From Rubrobacter aplysinae (GTDB lineage Bacteria > Actinomycetota > Rubrobacteria > Rubrobacterales > Rubrobacteraceae): DNA of 64,000 nucleotides. A model generated the notes under the pieces. It was not told where the DNA came from, ran no database searches, and worked only from the letters and a program-made list of their open reading frames with translations. Within the stretch, counting starts at the first letter, position 1. Every line of letters starts with the position of its first letter. Where the stretch lies: NCBI RefSeq assembly GCF_001029505.1, contig NZ_LEKH01000001.1:248001-312000 (forward strand), read 5' to 3'. The translations under genes and the position numbers were made by a program. Shown here piece by piece: positions 45,356 through 54,779 of this stretch.

Positions 45356-45976
45356 ATGCGGGTTCTCATAATAGACAACTACGACTCCTTTACGTATAAC
45401 CTCGTCCAGTATCTGGGCGAGCTCGGCGCGGAGGTCGTCGTCCGGCGCAACGACGAGGTCTCACCCGGCGACGTCACCGCCATACAACCGGACAGGATAG
45501 TCATCTCGCCCGGCCCGTGCACCCCGAACGAGGCCGGTGTCTCGCTCTCGCTGCTCGAAAGCCTGCCGGAGACGATGCCGCTGCTCGGGGTGTGCCTCGG
45601 TCATCAGGCGATAGGCCAGGCGTACGGCGCAGAGGTCGTGCGGGCGGAAGGAGGCCCGGTACACGGCAAGACCGCTCGCATCCACCACGACGGAGAGGGG
45701 GTGTACCGGGGGCTGGATCAGGGCTTCCTCGCCACCCGCTACCACTCGCTCGTGTTGGAGCCGGGCTCGATACCGGAGTCTCTGGAGGTCACCTCGCGCA
45801 CCGAGGACGGCGTGATTATGGGTGTCCGGCACAGGACGCTGCCCGTGGAGGGAGTGCAGTTCCACCCAGAGAGCGTACTGACCGACGCCGGTAAACGTCT
45901 GCTCGCGAACTTCCTCGGCGTCGAGTATCCGGCGGATTCCGGAGAGAGCCTGGCCGGGGCCGGAGAGGTGGCTTGA
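45356..45976 (+). CDS. trpG: Anthranilate synthase component II (glutamine amidotransferase)
   Basis: TrpG frees ammonia from glutamine for TrpE. The 206-residue class I amidotransferase has Cys80 in LGVCLGHQAIGQAYG, the oxyanion segment SPGPCTPNEAG, and the His-x-Glu pair in VQFHPESVLT. It starts a trp cluster that lacks trpE, which lies 18 kb away. It might also serve PabB. Its stop overlaps the TTG start of trpD. Confidence 0.95.
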   Translation: MRVLIIDNYDSFTYNLVQYLGELGAEVVVRRNDEVSPGDVTAIQPDRIVISPGPCTPNEAGVSLSLLESLPETMPLLGVCLGHQAIGQAYGAEVVRAEGGPVHGKTARIHHDGEGVYRGLDQGFLATRYHSLVLEPGSIPESLEVTSRTEDGVIMGVRHRTLPVEGVQFHPESVLTDAGKRLLANFLGVEYPADSGESLAGAGEVA

Positions 45977-47049
45977 GCGACGTTCCCGGAGGTCTGCTGC
46001 GCGCCGCGCTGAGCAAGGCGGCCTCTGGAAAGCATCTCTCCCTCGAGGAGGCGGAGCGGGCCCTGGCCGAGATCATGGCCGGCAACGCCTCTCCTTCGGT
46101 GACGGCGGCCCTGCTCACGGCGCTCCGGGTGCGCGGCGAGTCCGTCTCCGAGATCGCGGGCTTCGCCCGCTCCATGCGGCGTTTCGCCGAGAAGGTCGAG
46201 CCGCCGGCCGAGCAGCTCGGCACCCTCGTGGATACCTGCGGCACCGGCGGCGACGCCAAGGGTACGCTAAACGTCTCGACCGCCGCCGCCTTCGTCGCCC
46301 GGGGAGCCGGTGCTCCGGTCGCAAAGCACGGCAACCGCTCGGCAACGAGCAGCTCGGGCTCGGCGGACGTGCTGGAGGCGCTCGGGGCCGGGATAGAGCT
46401 CGGCCCCGAAGCCGTCTCCCGGTCGCTGGAGGAGTCGGGGGTGGGCTTCATGTTCGCCCGCACCCATCATCCGGCCATGCGACACGTCGCCCCGGTGCGC
46501 GCCGAGCTCCCGTTCCGCACCGTCTTCAATTTGCTCGGCCCGCTCACCAACCCGGCCGGCGCGAGGCACCAGCTCGTCGGGGTCTTCTCCGAGGGCTACG
46601 TCCGCCCGATGGCCGAGGCCCTGCTGGAGCTCGGCGCGGAGAGGGCGATGGTCGTCCACGGCGCGGACGGGATGGACGAGATCACGGTCACCGACAGAAC
46701 CCACGTCGCCGAGGTTTCTGATACCGGCATCACCGAGTACGAGCTGACCCCGGAGGGTATGGGCCTCTCCCGCCACGATCCCACCGGGCTACTCGGCGGC
46801 GACGCTAGCGAGAACGCGCGCCTGCTGCGGGGTGTCCTGCGCGGAGAGCCCGGGGCCGCCCGCGACGTCACCCTGGCGAATGCGGGCGCCGCGATATACG
46901 TCTCCGGCCTCGCCTCCTCGGTCGCGGAGGGCGTGGCCCTCGCCGCCGAGTCCGTGGACTCCGGTGCGGCCCGTGAGTCGCTCGAAGCCTTCATAAGGAC
47001 CACCCGCCGGCTCTCCGGCCTCGGCCCCCTCTCCGGGAGTGTGCTGTGA
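45973..47049 (+). CDS. trpD: Anthranilate phosphoribosyltransferase
   Basis: TrpD joins anthranilate and PRPP. The 358-residue protein has the signature TCGTGGDAKGTLNVSTAAAFVA near residues 79-100, then KHGNRSATSSSGSADVLEALG, and HHPAMRHVAPVRAELPFRTVFNLLGPLTNP. It starts at TTG 45973, overlapping trpG by 4 bases, and overlaps trpC by 4 bases. Confidence 0.96.
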   Translation: MSDVPGGLLRAALSKAASGKHLSLEEAERALAEIMAGNASPSVTAALLTALRVRGESVSEIAGFARSMRRFAEKVEPPAEQLGTLVDTCGTGGDAKGTLNVSTAAAFVARGAGAPVAKHGNRSATSSSGSADVLEALGAGIELGPEAVSRSLEESGVGFMFARTHHPAMRHVAPVRAELPFRTVFNLLGPLTNPAGARHQLVGVFSEGYVRPMAEALLELGAERAMVVHGADGMDEITVTDRTHVAEVSDTGITEYELTPEGMGLSRHDPTGLLGGDASENARLLRGVLRGEPGAARDVTLANAGAAIYVSGLASSVAEGVALAAESVDSGAARESLEAFIRTTRRLSGLGPLSGSVL

Positions 47050-47825
47050 GCGCCGGAAACCGCCCCGCCACGGTGCTCGAAGAGCTCGCCGCCGCCGCCC
47101 GAGAGCGCGCCGCCGCCCTGTACGAGAGCCCCGGCTATGGCGAGCTGTACGAGCGGGCAACAGGCTTCGAGAAGCGGGACTTCGCCGCCGCGCTCTCCGA
47201 GCCGGGGCTGTCCGTCGTCTCCGAGATAAAGCGCGCCTCGCCCTCCGCGGGCGACATCCGGGAGGTGGATCCTGCGGGCTGGGCGGAGCGGTACGAGGGC
47301 GGAGGAGCGTCCTGCCTCTCGGTCCTGACCGAGCCGGATCGCTTCAAGGGCAGCCTCGAAGACCTGGACTCCGCCCGCGCAAGCGTCTCCCTACCCGTTA
47401 TCCGCAAGGACTTCACCGTGGACGAGATACAGGTCGTCGAGGCCGCTACCCGCGCCGACGCCGTGCTGCTGATCGCGGCCCTCTTCGATCCCGCCGCGCT
47501 CGCCCGCTACGTCTCGCTCGCCCGCGAGCTTGGCCTGACGGCGCTGGTCGAGATCCACGACGAGCCGGAGGCGGAGACGGCTCTCGGAGCCGGAGCCCGC
47601 GTAATCGGCGTCAACAACCGCGATCTGCGCGACTTTACGGTGGACCTCGGAACCTTCGAGCGCCTCGCCCCGCGGCTGGCGGGCGCAACCCTGGTGGCCG
47701 AGAGCGGCGTAAAGACCGCCGACGACGGACGCCGCCTGCGCGGAGCCGGGGCCGACGCCGTGCTCGTGGGAGAGGCGGCGATGCGCCGCCCGGAGCTGGT
47801 GGCGGAACTCTCTATCTCAGAGTAA
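47046..47825 (+). CDS. trpC: Indole-3-glycerol phosphate synthase
   Basis: TrpC closes the indole ring. The 259-residue barrel has SEIKRASPSAGDI near residues 59-71, LPVIRKDFTVDEIQV, GVNNRDLRDFTVDL and LVAESGVKTADDG, all family motifs. It starts at GTG 47046. The trp order is broken after it by a sortase-like gene 85 bases downstream. Confidence 0.96.
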   Translation: MSAGNRPATVLEELAAAARERAAALYESPGYGELYERATGFEKRDFAAALSEPGLSVVSEIKRASPSAGDIREVDPAGWAERYEGGGASCLSVLTEPDRFKGSLEDLDSARASVSLPVIRKDFTVDEIQVVEAATRADAVLLIAALFDPAALARYVSLARELGLTALVEIHDEPEAETALGAGARVIGVNNRDLRDFTVDLGTFERLAPRLAGATLVAESGVKTADDGRRLRGAGADAVLVGEAAMRRPELVAELSISE

Positions 47826-47910
47826 TTGCAACCGAGAACGCTCCTCCAGCGTAGTGGCCTGGGTTGGCCACCGTGCAAGTAGAATAGAGAACAGGAAGGT
47901 TTAGGCAGGT

Positions 47911-48525
47911 TTGCTAAAGGGTCTCGTCAAGATCTCGGGCCTGGTCGTTATGGTTCTGGGCTTGGCCTTGCTCGCATTCTACGCCTTCCAGAGCTTCGAC
48001 GGCTACACCGCCGAAAAGCAGCGGGAGGCACCTGGCGGCTCGCCTCCCGCGACGCAGGGTGTCGAGCAGCAATCTCCCGCGGGGCCGGAGGATAAGACGC
48101 TAGAGCTGACCGTGCCGGAGGCGGGAGTCGAGGATGCCACCATACCCACCTCGCCCCCGACCGAGGCGGCGCTCAGGGACAACGCCGCCGTGCGCCTACC
48201 GGGTACCGGTCTACCCTGGCAGGAGGTGGCCAACGTTTACATCGCCGGTCACGAGCTCGGCTATCCCTTCACCGATAGCTTTAGAGCCTTCTACGAGATC
48301 AAGGACATGGAAGAGGGGGATGAGATCTTCCTGACCGACGCCGCCGGAACCAGATACACCTACGAGGTCTTCGAGGTGCTAATAGTCCAGCCCGGCGAGC
48401 TGTGGGTTCTGGACCCCGTGCCCGGCAGAAATATCGTGAGCCTCCAGGTGTCCGAGACCCAGCAGAAGCAAGGGGACGTCACTCCGAAGCGGGTCGTGCG
48501 GGGCAGGCTAATCGAGAAGAGCTAA
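47911..48525 (+). CDS. Sortase-like protein lacking the catalytic Cys
   Basis: The protein (204 residues, TTG start) has a signal anchor near residues 8-27, a Pro/Gln/Glu linker and a sortase fold. It parallels the sortase at 18703: LPGTGLPWQEVANVYIAGHELGYP aligns with IPSTGFPWQSGANTFIAAHVYGYP, keeping His114. NIVSLQVS aligns with NIVSLQTC, so Ser181 (TCC) replaces the catalytic Cys. Arg197 (KRVVRG) is kept. It is probably inactive as a transpeptidase, or a serine variant. It lies inside the trp cluster on the same strand, with no obvious link to tryptophan. Confidence 0.82.
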   Translation: MLKGLVKISGLVVMVLGLALLAFYAFQSFDGYTAEKQREAPGGSPPATQGVEQQSPAGPEDKTLELTVPEAGVEDATIPTSPPTEAALRDNAAVRLPGTGLPWQEVANVYIAGHELGYPFTDSFRAFYEIKDMEEGDEIFLTDAAGTRYTYEVFEVLIVQPGELWVLDPVPGRNIVSLQVSETQQKQGDVTPKRVVRGRLIEKS

Positions 48526-48560
48526 ACGGGTCAAGCCTCTGTGTAGCGCCGGGCCGCACT

Positions 48561-48600
48561 CAACTGACCTCAACTGAACTCAATTGACCTCAACTGACGC
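48561..48600 (+). repeat. Four 10-base repeats of CAACTGACCT type
   Basis: CAACTGACCT, CAACTGAACT, CAATTGACCT and CAACTGACGC follow each other without gaps just before the trpF promoter. Exact 10-base spacing puts the copies on the same face of the helix. They could be tandem binding sites or a slippage product. Confidence 0.8.
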
Positions 48601-48611
48601 ATTCACGGGGG

Positions 48612-48617
48612 TACAAT
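48612..48617 (+). promoter_or_regulatory. -10 hexamer TACAAT for trpF
   Basis: TACAAT ends 7 bases before the trpF ATG at 48625, with no ribosome binding site. It suggests that trpF-trpB-trpA-accD-accA have their own leaderless promoter, separate from trpG. Confidence 0.5.
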
Positions 48618-48624
48618 AGCCTCT

Positions 48625-49257
48625 ATGGTTTTCTTGAAAGTTTGCGGCATAACCGGCCCGGAGGATGCGCGAGCCGCCGCGGGGAGCGGGGCGGACGCCA
48701 TAGGTCTGCTGTTCACCGAGAGCCCGCGCCGGATAGGCGTGGGGCGGGCGCGGGAGATCTCCGCCGCGCTGCCGCCGGGCGTCGCGAAGGTCGGTGTATT
48801 TGTGAACGCCTCCGTCAAAGAGGTGCTGAGCACCGCCCGCGAGGCCGGGCTCGACTACGCCCAGCTACACGGCGAGGAGACGCCACGGACGGTCGCGGAG
48901 ATAAGGGAGGGCGGAGTCCGGGTGATAAAGGCCCTGCGGGTGCGGGATGAAAGCTCCCTCGTCCTCATACGGGACTATGCAGCTGACCTGTATCTGCTCG
49001 ACTCGTGGAGCAAGGAGGCTCGCGGCGGGACCGGCGAGAGGTTCCAGTGGGGTCTGGCGGAGAGGGTACGTGGCTATGATAATATCCTCATCTCTGGAGG
49101 AATTACGCCCGAGAACGTGGGCGAGGCGCTGGAGTTCTTCGAGCCGTACGGGGTGGATGCTTCGAGCTCCCTGGAGCAGGCGCCCGGAGAGAAGGACGAC
49201 GAGCGGGTTCGGAGGTTCGTGAGTGCAGCAAGAAGTGCAGCAAAAAGCAGAGGGTAA
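48625..49257 (+). CDS. trpF: Phosphoribosylanthranilate isomerase
   Basis: TrpF isomerises phosphoribosylanthranilate. The 210-residue barrel starts [12 protein letters not shown] with catalytic Cys7. It has [25 protein letters not shown] and the phosphate-binding [10 protein letters not shown] followed by GVDASSSLE. Its 3' end overlaps the trpB start by 35 bases, an unusually long overlap. Confidence 0.96.
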   Translation: MVFLKVCGITGPEDARAAAGSGADAIGLLFTESPRRIGVGRAREISAALPPGVAKVGVFVNASVKEVLSTAREAGLDYAQLHGEETPRTVAEIREGGVRVIKALRVRDESSLVLIRDYAADLYLLDSWSKEARGGTGERFQWGLAERVRGYDNILISGGITPENVGEALEFFEPYGVDASSSLEQAPGEKDDERVRRFVSAARSAAKSRG

Positions 49258-50464
49258 CGAGCATAACGAGCGTAATGCAGATAATCGTCCGGGGTACTTC
49301 GGGGAGTTCGGCGGCCGCTACGTCCCCGAAACCCTGACCCACGCTCTCGAGGAGCTGGAGGAGTCCTACGAACGGTACCGCAACGACCCGGAGTTCGTCG
49401 AGGAGCTGGACCGGCTGGCGCGGGACTTCGTCGGACGTCCGACGCCGTTCATGTTCGCCGAGCGCCTGACGGAGAAGTGGGGCGGGGCCGACGTGTACTT
49501 CAAGCGCGAGGACCTGGCGCACACGGGGGCGCACAAGATCAACAACACTCTGGGCCAGATCCTGCTGGCCGAGCGCATGGGCAAGAGCCGCATCATTGCC
49601 GAGACCGGGGCAGGCCAGCACGGGGTCGCGACCGCGACCGTGGCCGCGCTCTACGGCAAGGAGTGCGTCGTTTACATGGGCGAGGAAGACACCCGCCGCC
49701 AGCGGCTGAACGTCACGCGCATGGAGCTCATGGGAGCGACGGTCGTGCCGGTCAAGAGTGGGTCGGCGACGCTAAAGGACGCGGTGAACGAGGCGATCCG
49801 GGACTGGGTGGCGAACGTCGAGGACACCCACTACATCATCGGGAGTGTGGTCGGACCGTCGCCGTACCCGCGCATCGTGCGCGACCTGCAGGCCGTGATA
49901 GGGCGGGAGATCGAGCACCAGTCCCGCGAGCGGCTCGGCGGCGTGCCGGACGCCATCGTGGCCTGTGTGGGGGCGGGATCCAACGCAATCGGCGCTTTCC
50001 ACCCGTTCGTCGGCCGCGAAGGAGTCCGGCTCGTGGGTGTGGAGGCGGCCGGGCGCGGCATCGAGAGCGGCGAGCACGGCGCGTCTCTGGCCGCCGGCAA
50101 GCTCGGCGTCCTGCACGGCGCGATGTGCTACGTCCTCCAGAGCGAGGACGGCCAGATCACGGAGGCCCACTCCATCTCCGCCGGGCTCGATTACCCGGCG
50201 GTCGGCCCGGAGCATTCCTTCCTGCGGGACGGCGAGCTTGCCGAGTACGTCAGCGTCACCGACGAGGCGGCGCTCGAAGCGTTTACCCTCTGCTCCCGCA
50301 AGGAGGGCATAATCCCGGCGCTCGAAACGGCGCACGCCATAAGCCACGCCGAGAAGGTCGCCAGGGAGCTCGGACCGGGCAAGAGCCTGGTAATAAACCT
50401 TTCGGGCCGCGGCGATAAGGACGTGGAGACCGCCTCGGAGGCGCTCGGTGCCGCCCGCGAATAA
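49223..50464 (+). CDS. trpB: Tryptophan synthase beta chain
   Basis: TrpB condenses indole and serine using PLP. The 413-residue protein has [28 protein letters not shown] with the PLP Lys105, [13 protein letters not shown] and [15 protein letters not shown]. It has two possible GTG starts, 49223 and 49235, both inside trpF. The first 20 residues are an unconserved Gln/Asn/Glu repeat encoded by short 9-12 base DNA repeats. Confidence 0.96.
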   Translation: MQQEVQQKAEGNEHNERNADNRPGYFGEFGGRYVPETLTHALEELEESYERYRNDPEFVEELDRLARDFVGRPTPFMFAERLTEKWGGADVYFKREDLAHTGAHKINNTLGQILLAERMGKSRIIAETGAGQHGVATATVAALYGKECVVYMGEEDTRRQRLNVTRMELMGATVVPVKSGSATLKDAVNEAIRDWVANVEDTHYIIGSVVGPSPYPRIVRDLQAVIGREIEHQSRERLGGVPDAIVACVGAGSNAIGAFHPFVGREGVRLVGVEAAGRGIESGEHGASLAAGKLGVLHGAMCYVLQSEDGQITEAHSISAGLDYPAVGPEHSFLRDGELAEYVSVTDEAALEAFTLCSRKEGIIPALETAHAISHAEKVARELGPGKSLVINLSGRGDKDVETASEALGAARE

Positions 50465-51281
50465 GCCGGCAGACAATGTCAACGCGGCGGAGAGTCTGAG
50501 AGCCGCCTTCCACCCCGAAAGAGCCGCTCTCATACCTTATCTCACCGCAGGCTACCCTACGCTGGACGCCGCCTACGAGGTGGGGGAGGCCTACATACGG
50601 GCCGGCGCGGACGTGGTCGAGATCGGGGTGCCGTTCTCCGACCCGCTCGCGGACGGCCCGACCATCCAGGGCACGGCCTCCCGGGCGCTAAAAAACGGTG
50701 CGAACCTGGACTACTGTCTCGAACTGGCGGACGGTCTCTCCGGTGAGGCAAGGCCGCCCATTGTACTTTTGATCTACTACAATAATATAATCGCCCGGGG
50801 AACGAGCAGGTTCTTCGAGGAGGCCGCTGCCTCCGGGGTGACGGGGCTGGTGGTGCCGGATCTCCCGGTGGACGAGATACCTTACCTTGGAGATAGGGCG
50901 CTTAACAGCGGGGTCGCGCTTTGTCCGCTTGCCGCCCCGACCTCGACCGACGAGCGGCTCTCTCAGATAAGCTGGGCCACCACGGGTTTCGTGTACTGCG
51001 TCTCCGTCGCCGGGGTAACCGGGGTGCGCGAGGAGTTGCCGGGTGGGGCCGTGGATCTCCTGCGGCGCGTGAAGTCCTTCGTGGAGGCCCCGGTTGCCCT
51101 CGGGTTCGGTATAGGTTCGGCCGCCGCCGCGTCTCAGGCCGCCGCGGAGGCGGATGGCGTGATCATCGGCAGCAAGCTGATGCAGCTCGTCGGCGAGCGT
51201 GGCGCGGAGGGCGCCGGAGACTGGCTGCGCGAGGTGAAAGAGGCGCTGGACGGGGCCCGGTCCACCGGGACGGAGGCTTAG
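50448..51281 (+). CDS. trpA: Tryptophan synthase alpha chain
   Basis: TrpA cleaves indole-3-glycerol phosphate and channels indole to TrpB. The 277-residue barrel has [30 protein letters not shown] with the catalytic Glu and Asp, LLIYYNNI and [11 protein letters not shown]. It starts at GTG 50448, overlapping trpB by 17 bases. accD begins just after its stop. Confidence 0.96.
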   Translation: MPPANKPADNVNAAESLRAAFHPERAALIPYLTAGYPTLDAAYEVGEAYIRAGADVVEIGVPFSDPLADGPTIQGTASRALKNGANLDYCLELADGLSGEARPPIVLLIYYNNIIARGTSRFFEEAAASGVTGLVVPDLPVDEIPYLGDRALNSGVALCPLAAPTSTDERLSQISWATTGFVYCVSVAGVTGVREELPGGAVDLLRRVKSFVEAPVALGFGIGSAAAASQAAAEADGVIIGSKLMQLVGERGAEGAGDWLREVKEALDGARSTGTEA

Positions 51282-51282
51282 C

Positions 51283-52140
51283 ATAAGGAGCTGGCTCAAC
51301 AGGCGGCGGGAGTACTCGCGCTTCGGACCGGAGAGTGGCTCCGGGGAGACCGAGAGCGGCGTCGGGCCGCTCGACGGCGTGTTTACCAAGTGCGAGGGTT
51401 GCAAGGAGCCTATCTACGAGAAGGAGCTCCGTAACCGCTACAACGTCTGCCCCCACTGCGAGTTCCACTACCCGCTGGGAGCGCCCGAGCGGATACGCCT
51501 GCTCACGGACGCCGAGAGCTTCGAGGAGCGGGATGCGGGCATGGTATCCGGCGACCCGCTGGAGTTCGAGGACTATGAAGAGAAGCTACAGAAGGCCCGT
51601 AAGAAGAGCGGCCTCGACGACGCTGTGCTCGGTGGCGTCGGCCGGGTAGGCGGCAGGTCCGTGGCGCTGGCCTCCATGGACTTCAGGTTTATCGGGGGCT
51701 CGATGGGGAGCGTGGTCGGCGAGCGGGTGGCGCGTACCGTGGAGACGGCGACAGAGGAAGGTCTGCCGCTGGTGGTGGTATCCGCCTCAGGCGGGGCCAG
51801 GATGTTCGAGGGGATCTACTCGCTGATGCAGATGGCGAAGACCAGCGTCGCGCTGTCGCGATTCGTGGAAGGTTCGCAACCGTTCATCTCCATCCTCACG
51901 GACCCGACGTTCGGGGGAGTGACGGCCTCGTTCGCCACGGCGGCGGACATTATCGTGGCGGAGCCGGGGGCGCGCATCGGGTTCGCTGGGGCGAGGGTCA
52001 TAGAGCAGACCACCAAGGAGAAGCTGCCCGAGGGCTTTCAGACGGCGGAGTTCCAGCGCGAGCACGGGATGGTGGACCGCATCGTCCACCGGCTCTCGCT
52101 AAAGAACGACCTGGAGCGGCTCCTGGGGATGGTCTCGTGA
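51283..52140 (+). CDS. accD: Acetyl-CoA carboxylase carboxyltransferase beta subunit, probable AUA start
   Basis: AccD with AccA moves CO2 from biotin to acetyl-CoA to make malonyl-CoA. The zinc finger has KCEGC and VCPHC, and a crotonase-like domain follows (SASGGARMFEG). The first standard start, GTG 51379, would begin at residue FTKCEGC and has no binding site. The frame is open upstream and encodes the usual AccD start SWLNRRREYSRFG. The only placed start is ATA at 51283, 6 bases after GGAGG. I use that start, giving 285 residues. It overlaps accA. Confidence 0.85.
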   Translation: MRSWLNRRREYSRFGPESGSGETESGVGPLDGVFTKCEGCKEPIYEKELRNRYNVCPHCEFHYPLGAPERIRLLTDAESFEERDAGMVSGDPLEFEDYEEKLQKARKKSGLDDAVLGGVGRVGGRSVALASMDFRFIGGSMGSVVGERVARTVETATEEGLPLVVVSASGGARMFEGIYSLMQMAKTSVALSRFVEGSQPFISILTDPTFGGVTASFATAADIIVAEPGARIGFAGARVIEQTTKEKLPEGFQTAEFQREHGMVDRIVHRLSLKNDLERLLGMVS

Positions 52141-53096
52141 TACTGGACTTCGAGCGGCCCATAAAGGAGCTCGAGGAGCGGATCTCCGGGCTGCACAAGC
52201 TCGCCGGCAAGAGCGAGGAGATGCAGGAGGAGATCTCCCGCCTCGAAGAGGCGCTTGAGAACGCGAAGAAGCGTATCTACGCGAACCTCACGCCCTACCA
52301 GCGGGTTCAGGTCGCCCGTCACCCCGAGCGTCCCGGCTTCCGGGCGTACCGCGACGCCCTGACGGAGGACTTCTACGAGCTCTCCGGCGACCGCACGGGC
52401 GGCGACGACCCGGCTGTGCGCGGCGGCTTCGCCCGGCTAAAGCACGGCGGAAAGAGCGTCGTGCTCATAGGTCACGACAAGGGGGCGGATACCAAGAGCC
52501 GGGTAGAGGCTAACTTCGGCATGGCCCACCCGGAGGGTTACCGCAAGGTCCGGCGGCTTTACGGGCTCGCGGAACGCTTCGGGCTGCCCGTCGTCACGCT
52601 GGTGGATACCCCCGGCGCGTTCAGCGGGCGCAAGGCCGAGGAGCAGGGTCAGGCGTGGGCGATCTCCGAGGATCTCATGACACTCGCGGGATCGCGGGTT
52701 CCGGTGGTGTCGCTCATCATAGGGGAGGGTGGATCTGGCGGGGCGCTCGCCATGTGCCTGGCGGACCACGTCGGGATGCTGGAGAACTCCTACCTCTCGG
52801 TGATAGCGCCCGAGGCCTGCGCCTCCATAATCTTCCGGGACTCATCCCGCGCCGAGGAGGCCGCCGAGTCCATGAAGATTACGGCCCGCGACCTCAAGGC
52901 CCGGGGGATCGTGGACGAGGTGCTGCCCGAGCCGCTCGGCGGCGCCCATCAGGAGCCCGAGGAGGCCATAGAGGTGGTAGGCGAGGCGCTTGAGCGGGTC
53001 CTGGACGGGCTGTCGGGGGCCGGGCCGGACGAGCTCGTGGACGCCCGCTACGAGCGGTATCGGGACATCGGCGCGCACTTCGTGAGCCAGATCTAG
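52137..53096 (+). CDS. accA: Acetyl-CoA carboxylase carboxyltransferase alpha subunit
   Basis: AccA is the partner of AccD. The 319-residue protein has the start LDFERPIKELEERI, QVARHPERPGFRAY, VTLVDTPGAFSGRKAEEQGQ and IGEGGSGGALAMCLAD. The start GTG 52137 overlaps the accD stop. The biotin carboxylase and carrier subunits are not in this window. It is convergent with the alanine symporter gene. Confidence 0.96.
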   Translation: MILDFERPIKELEERISGLHKLAGKSEEMQEEISRLEEALENAKKRIYANLTPYQRVQVARHPERPGFRAYRDALTEDFYELSGDRTGGDDPAVRGGFARLKHGGKSVVLIGHDKGADTKSRVEANFGMAHPEGYRKVRRLYGLAERFGLPVVTLVDTPGAFSGRKAEEQGQAWAISEDLMTLAGSRVPVVSLIIGEGGSGGALAMCLADHVGMLENSYLSVIAPEACASIIFRDSSRAEEAAESMKITARDLKARGIVDEVLPEPLGGAHQEPEEAIEVVGEALERVLDGLSGAGPDELVDARYERYRDIGAHFVSQI

Positions 53097-53143
53097 CGGC
53101 TCACGAAGTTATCGAGCTTCTCGAACTCCCCGAACTTTCTGGT

Positions 53144-54568
53144 CTACCTGACCCGTCCGCTCCCCGGTTCGTCCGAGTCTCCCCAGCACTCGACGTTCTT
53201 GAGGCCGGGGATGTTGTTGACGTGGAAGCTCGGGTCCTTGCCGGCCCTACGTTGCCTACGGTAGTCCGTGAGCGCTGAGAAGGCGATCTTGCCCAGTAGG
53301 GCGATGGCAATCAGGTTCACCAGCGCCATCGAGCCCATGAACAGGTCTGCCAGCGCCCACACCAGGTCTATGGAAGCCAGAGACCCGAAGAGTATCAGGA
53401 GGAGCACGGCCACCCGGTAGATGAGGATGGTGCGGTCGCCTTCGCCCCGGCCGAAGATGAACTGGATGTTCGTCTCACCGTAGTAGTAGTTCGCGATGAT
53501 CGAGGAGAAGGCGAAGAAGAACACGGCGAAGGCTATGAACGCCGGCGCCCAGCCCCCGATCTGGGTGCCCAGCGCCTGCTGGGTCAGGACGATGCCATCG
53601 GACTCGCTGGACTCGTAGATGCCGCTGAACAAGATGACGAACGCCGTTGCGGTGGCGATCACCAGCGTATCCACGAACACGCCGAGCGACTGGATGAGCC
53701 CCTGCTTCGCCGGGTGCGAGACGTCGGCGGTGGCCGCCGCATTCGGGGAGCTGCCCATCCCGGCCTCGTTCGAGAAGAGCCCGCGCTGCACACCGATTAC
53801 TATGGCCGCTCCGAACCCGCCGCCTATCGCCTCCTGTAGCCCGAATGCGCTGGTGACGATCAGGTATAGCACCCGCGGTATCTCCGTGAAGTTGATGACC
53901 ACGATAAACAGCGCCATCAGCACGTAGGGGATGGCCAGCACCGGAACGAGGATCTGGGAGACCCGCGCGATGCGCTTGATGCCGCCGAAGATCACGAGTG
54001 CGCTGAGGACGACGATAGCGAGGCCGACCACGAAGCGGTTCACGCCATATGAGGACTCGACGGAGAGCGAGATGGTGTTCGCCTGTACGGCGGTAAAGAT
54101 CAGGCCGAAGCACAGCGTTATGAGGACGGCGAACAGGATGCCCATCCACCGTGCCCCGAGCGCCTTCTCCATGTAGTAGGCCGGGCCTCCACGGAAGGTG
54201 TCGCCGTCGCGGACCTTGTAGATCTGGGCCAGCGTGCTCTCCACGAACGACGACGCCGCTCCGACCAGCGCGATCACCCACATCCAGAATATTGCCCCCG
54301 GGCCGCCGACCCCGATAGCCAGCGCGACGCCTGCCAGGTTGCCGGTGCCGACCCGCGCCGACATGCCGACGGCGAATGCCCCGAACGACGAGACCCCGCG
54401 ACCGCCGCCGCTGTTCACCAGCAGCCGCAGCATCTCCCGGAACAGCTTGAACTGCACGAAACCGGTACGGTACGTGAAGTACAGCCCGAGCGCTATCAGG
54501 AGCCCCACCAGCAGGTAGCTCCAGATCACGGTGTTTACGCCGTCAACCAGACCCTGGAGTGCCGTCAC
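53144..54568 (-). CDS. Sodium/alanine symporter, AGCS family
   Basis: This 474-residue membrane protein has about 11 helices and matches amino acid carrier proteins that import alanine or glycine with sodium. VGTGNLAGVALAIGVGGPGAIFWMW near residue 75 and FSNEAGMGSSPNAAATAD near 275 are family motifs. It is transcribed alone. The regulator and substrate range are not evident. Confidence 0.93.
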   Translation of the reverse strand: MTALQGLVDGVNTVIWSYLLVGLLIALGLYFTYRTGFVQFKLFREMLRLLVNSGGGRGVSSFGAFAVGMSARVGTGNLAGVALAIGVGGPGAIFWMWVIALVGAASSFVESTLAQIYKVRDGDTFRGGPAYYMEKALGARWMGILFAVLITLCFGLIFTAVQANTISLSVESSYGVNRFVVGLAIVVLSALVIFGGIKRIARVSQILVPVLAIPYVLMALFIVVINFTEIPRVLYLIVTSAFGLQEAIGGGFGAAIVIGVQRGLFSNEAGMGSSPNAAATADVSHPAKQGLIQSLGVFVDTLVIATATAFVILFSGIYESSESDGIVLTQQALGTQIGGWAPAFIAFAVFFFAFSSIIANYYYGETNIQFIFGRGEGDRTILIYRVAVLLLILFGSLASIDLVWALADLFMGSMALVNLIAIALLGKIAFSALTDYRRQRRAGKDPSFHVNNIPGLKNVECWGDSDEPGSGRVR

Positions 54569-54730
54569 AATCTTCCCTCCCCGTTATCTCCCCATGACGG
54601 CTGCCGACACCGCGAACCCAGGCGCCCGGCAAGCCTCTAAAGTAGACGTAACCTAACAGAAAGTTCTATTCCGGTCTCCCCGCACGACGTGACGAGAGAG
54701 GACGCGGAAGAAGGCGAAAGAAGGCAAAGA

Positions 54731-54756
54731 AAAGGGAGGGCCGGAGCCCTCCCTTT
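54731..54756 (-). terminator. Intrinsic terminator of the sigma factor gene
   Basis: AAAGGGAGGGC and GCCCTCCCTTT form a perfect 11-base-pair stem with a four-base loop. On the minus strand it runs into TTTCTTT. A second hairpin, GAAAAC-loop-GTTTTC at 54757-54772, stands just before it. Confidence 0.85.
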
Positions 54757-54779
54757 GAAAACGCGAGTTTTCTATTTGC

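Noticed and set aside
48561-48600. CAACTGACCT repeats as a CRISPR array
   Set aside because: Units are 10 bases with no spacers and no cas genes are near.
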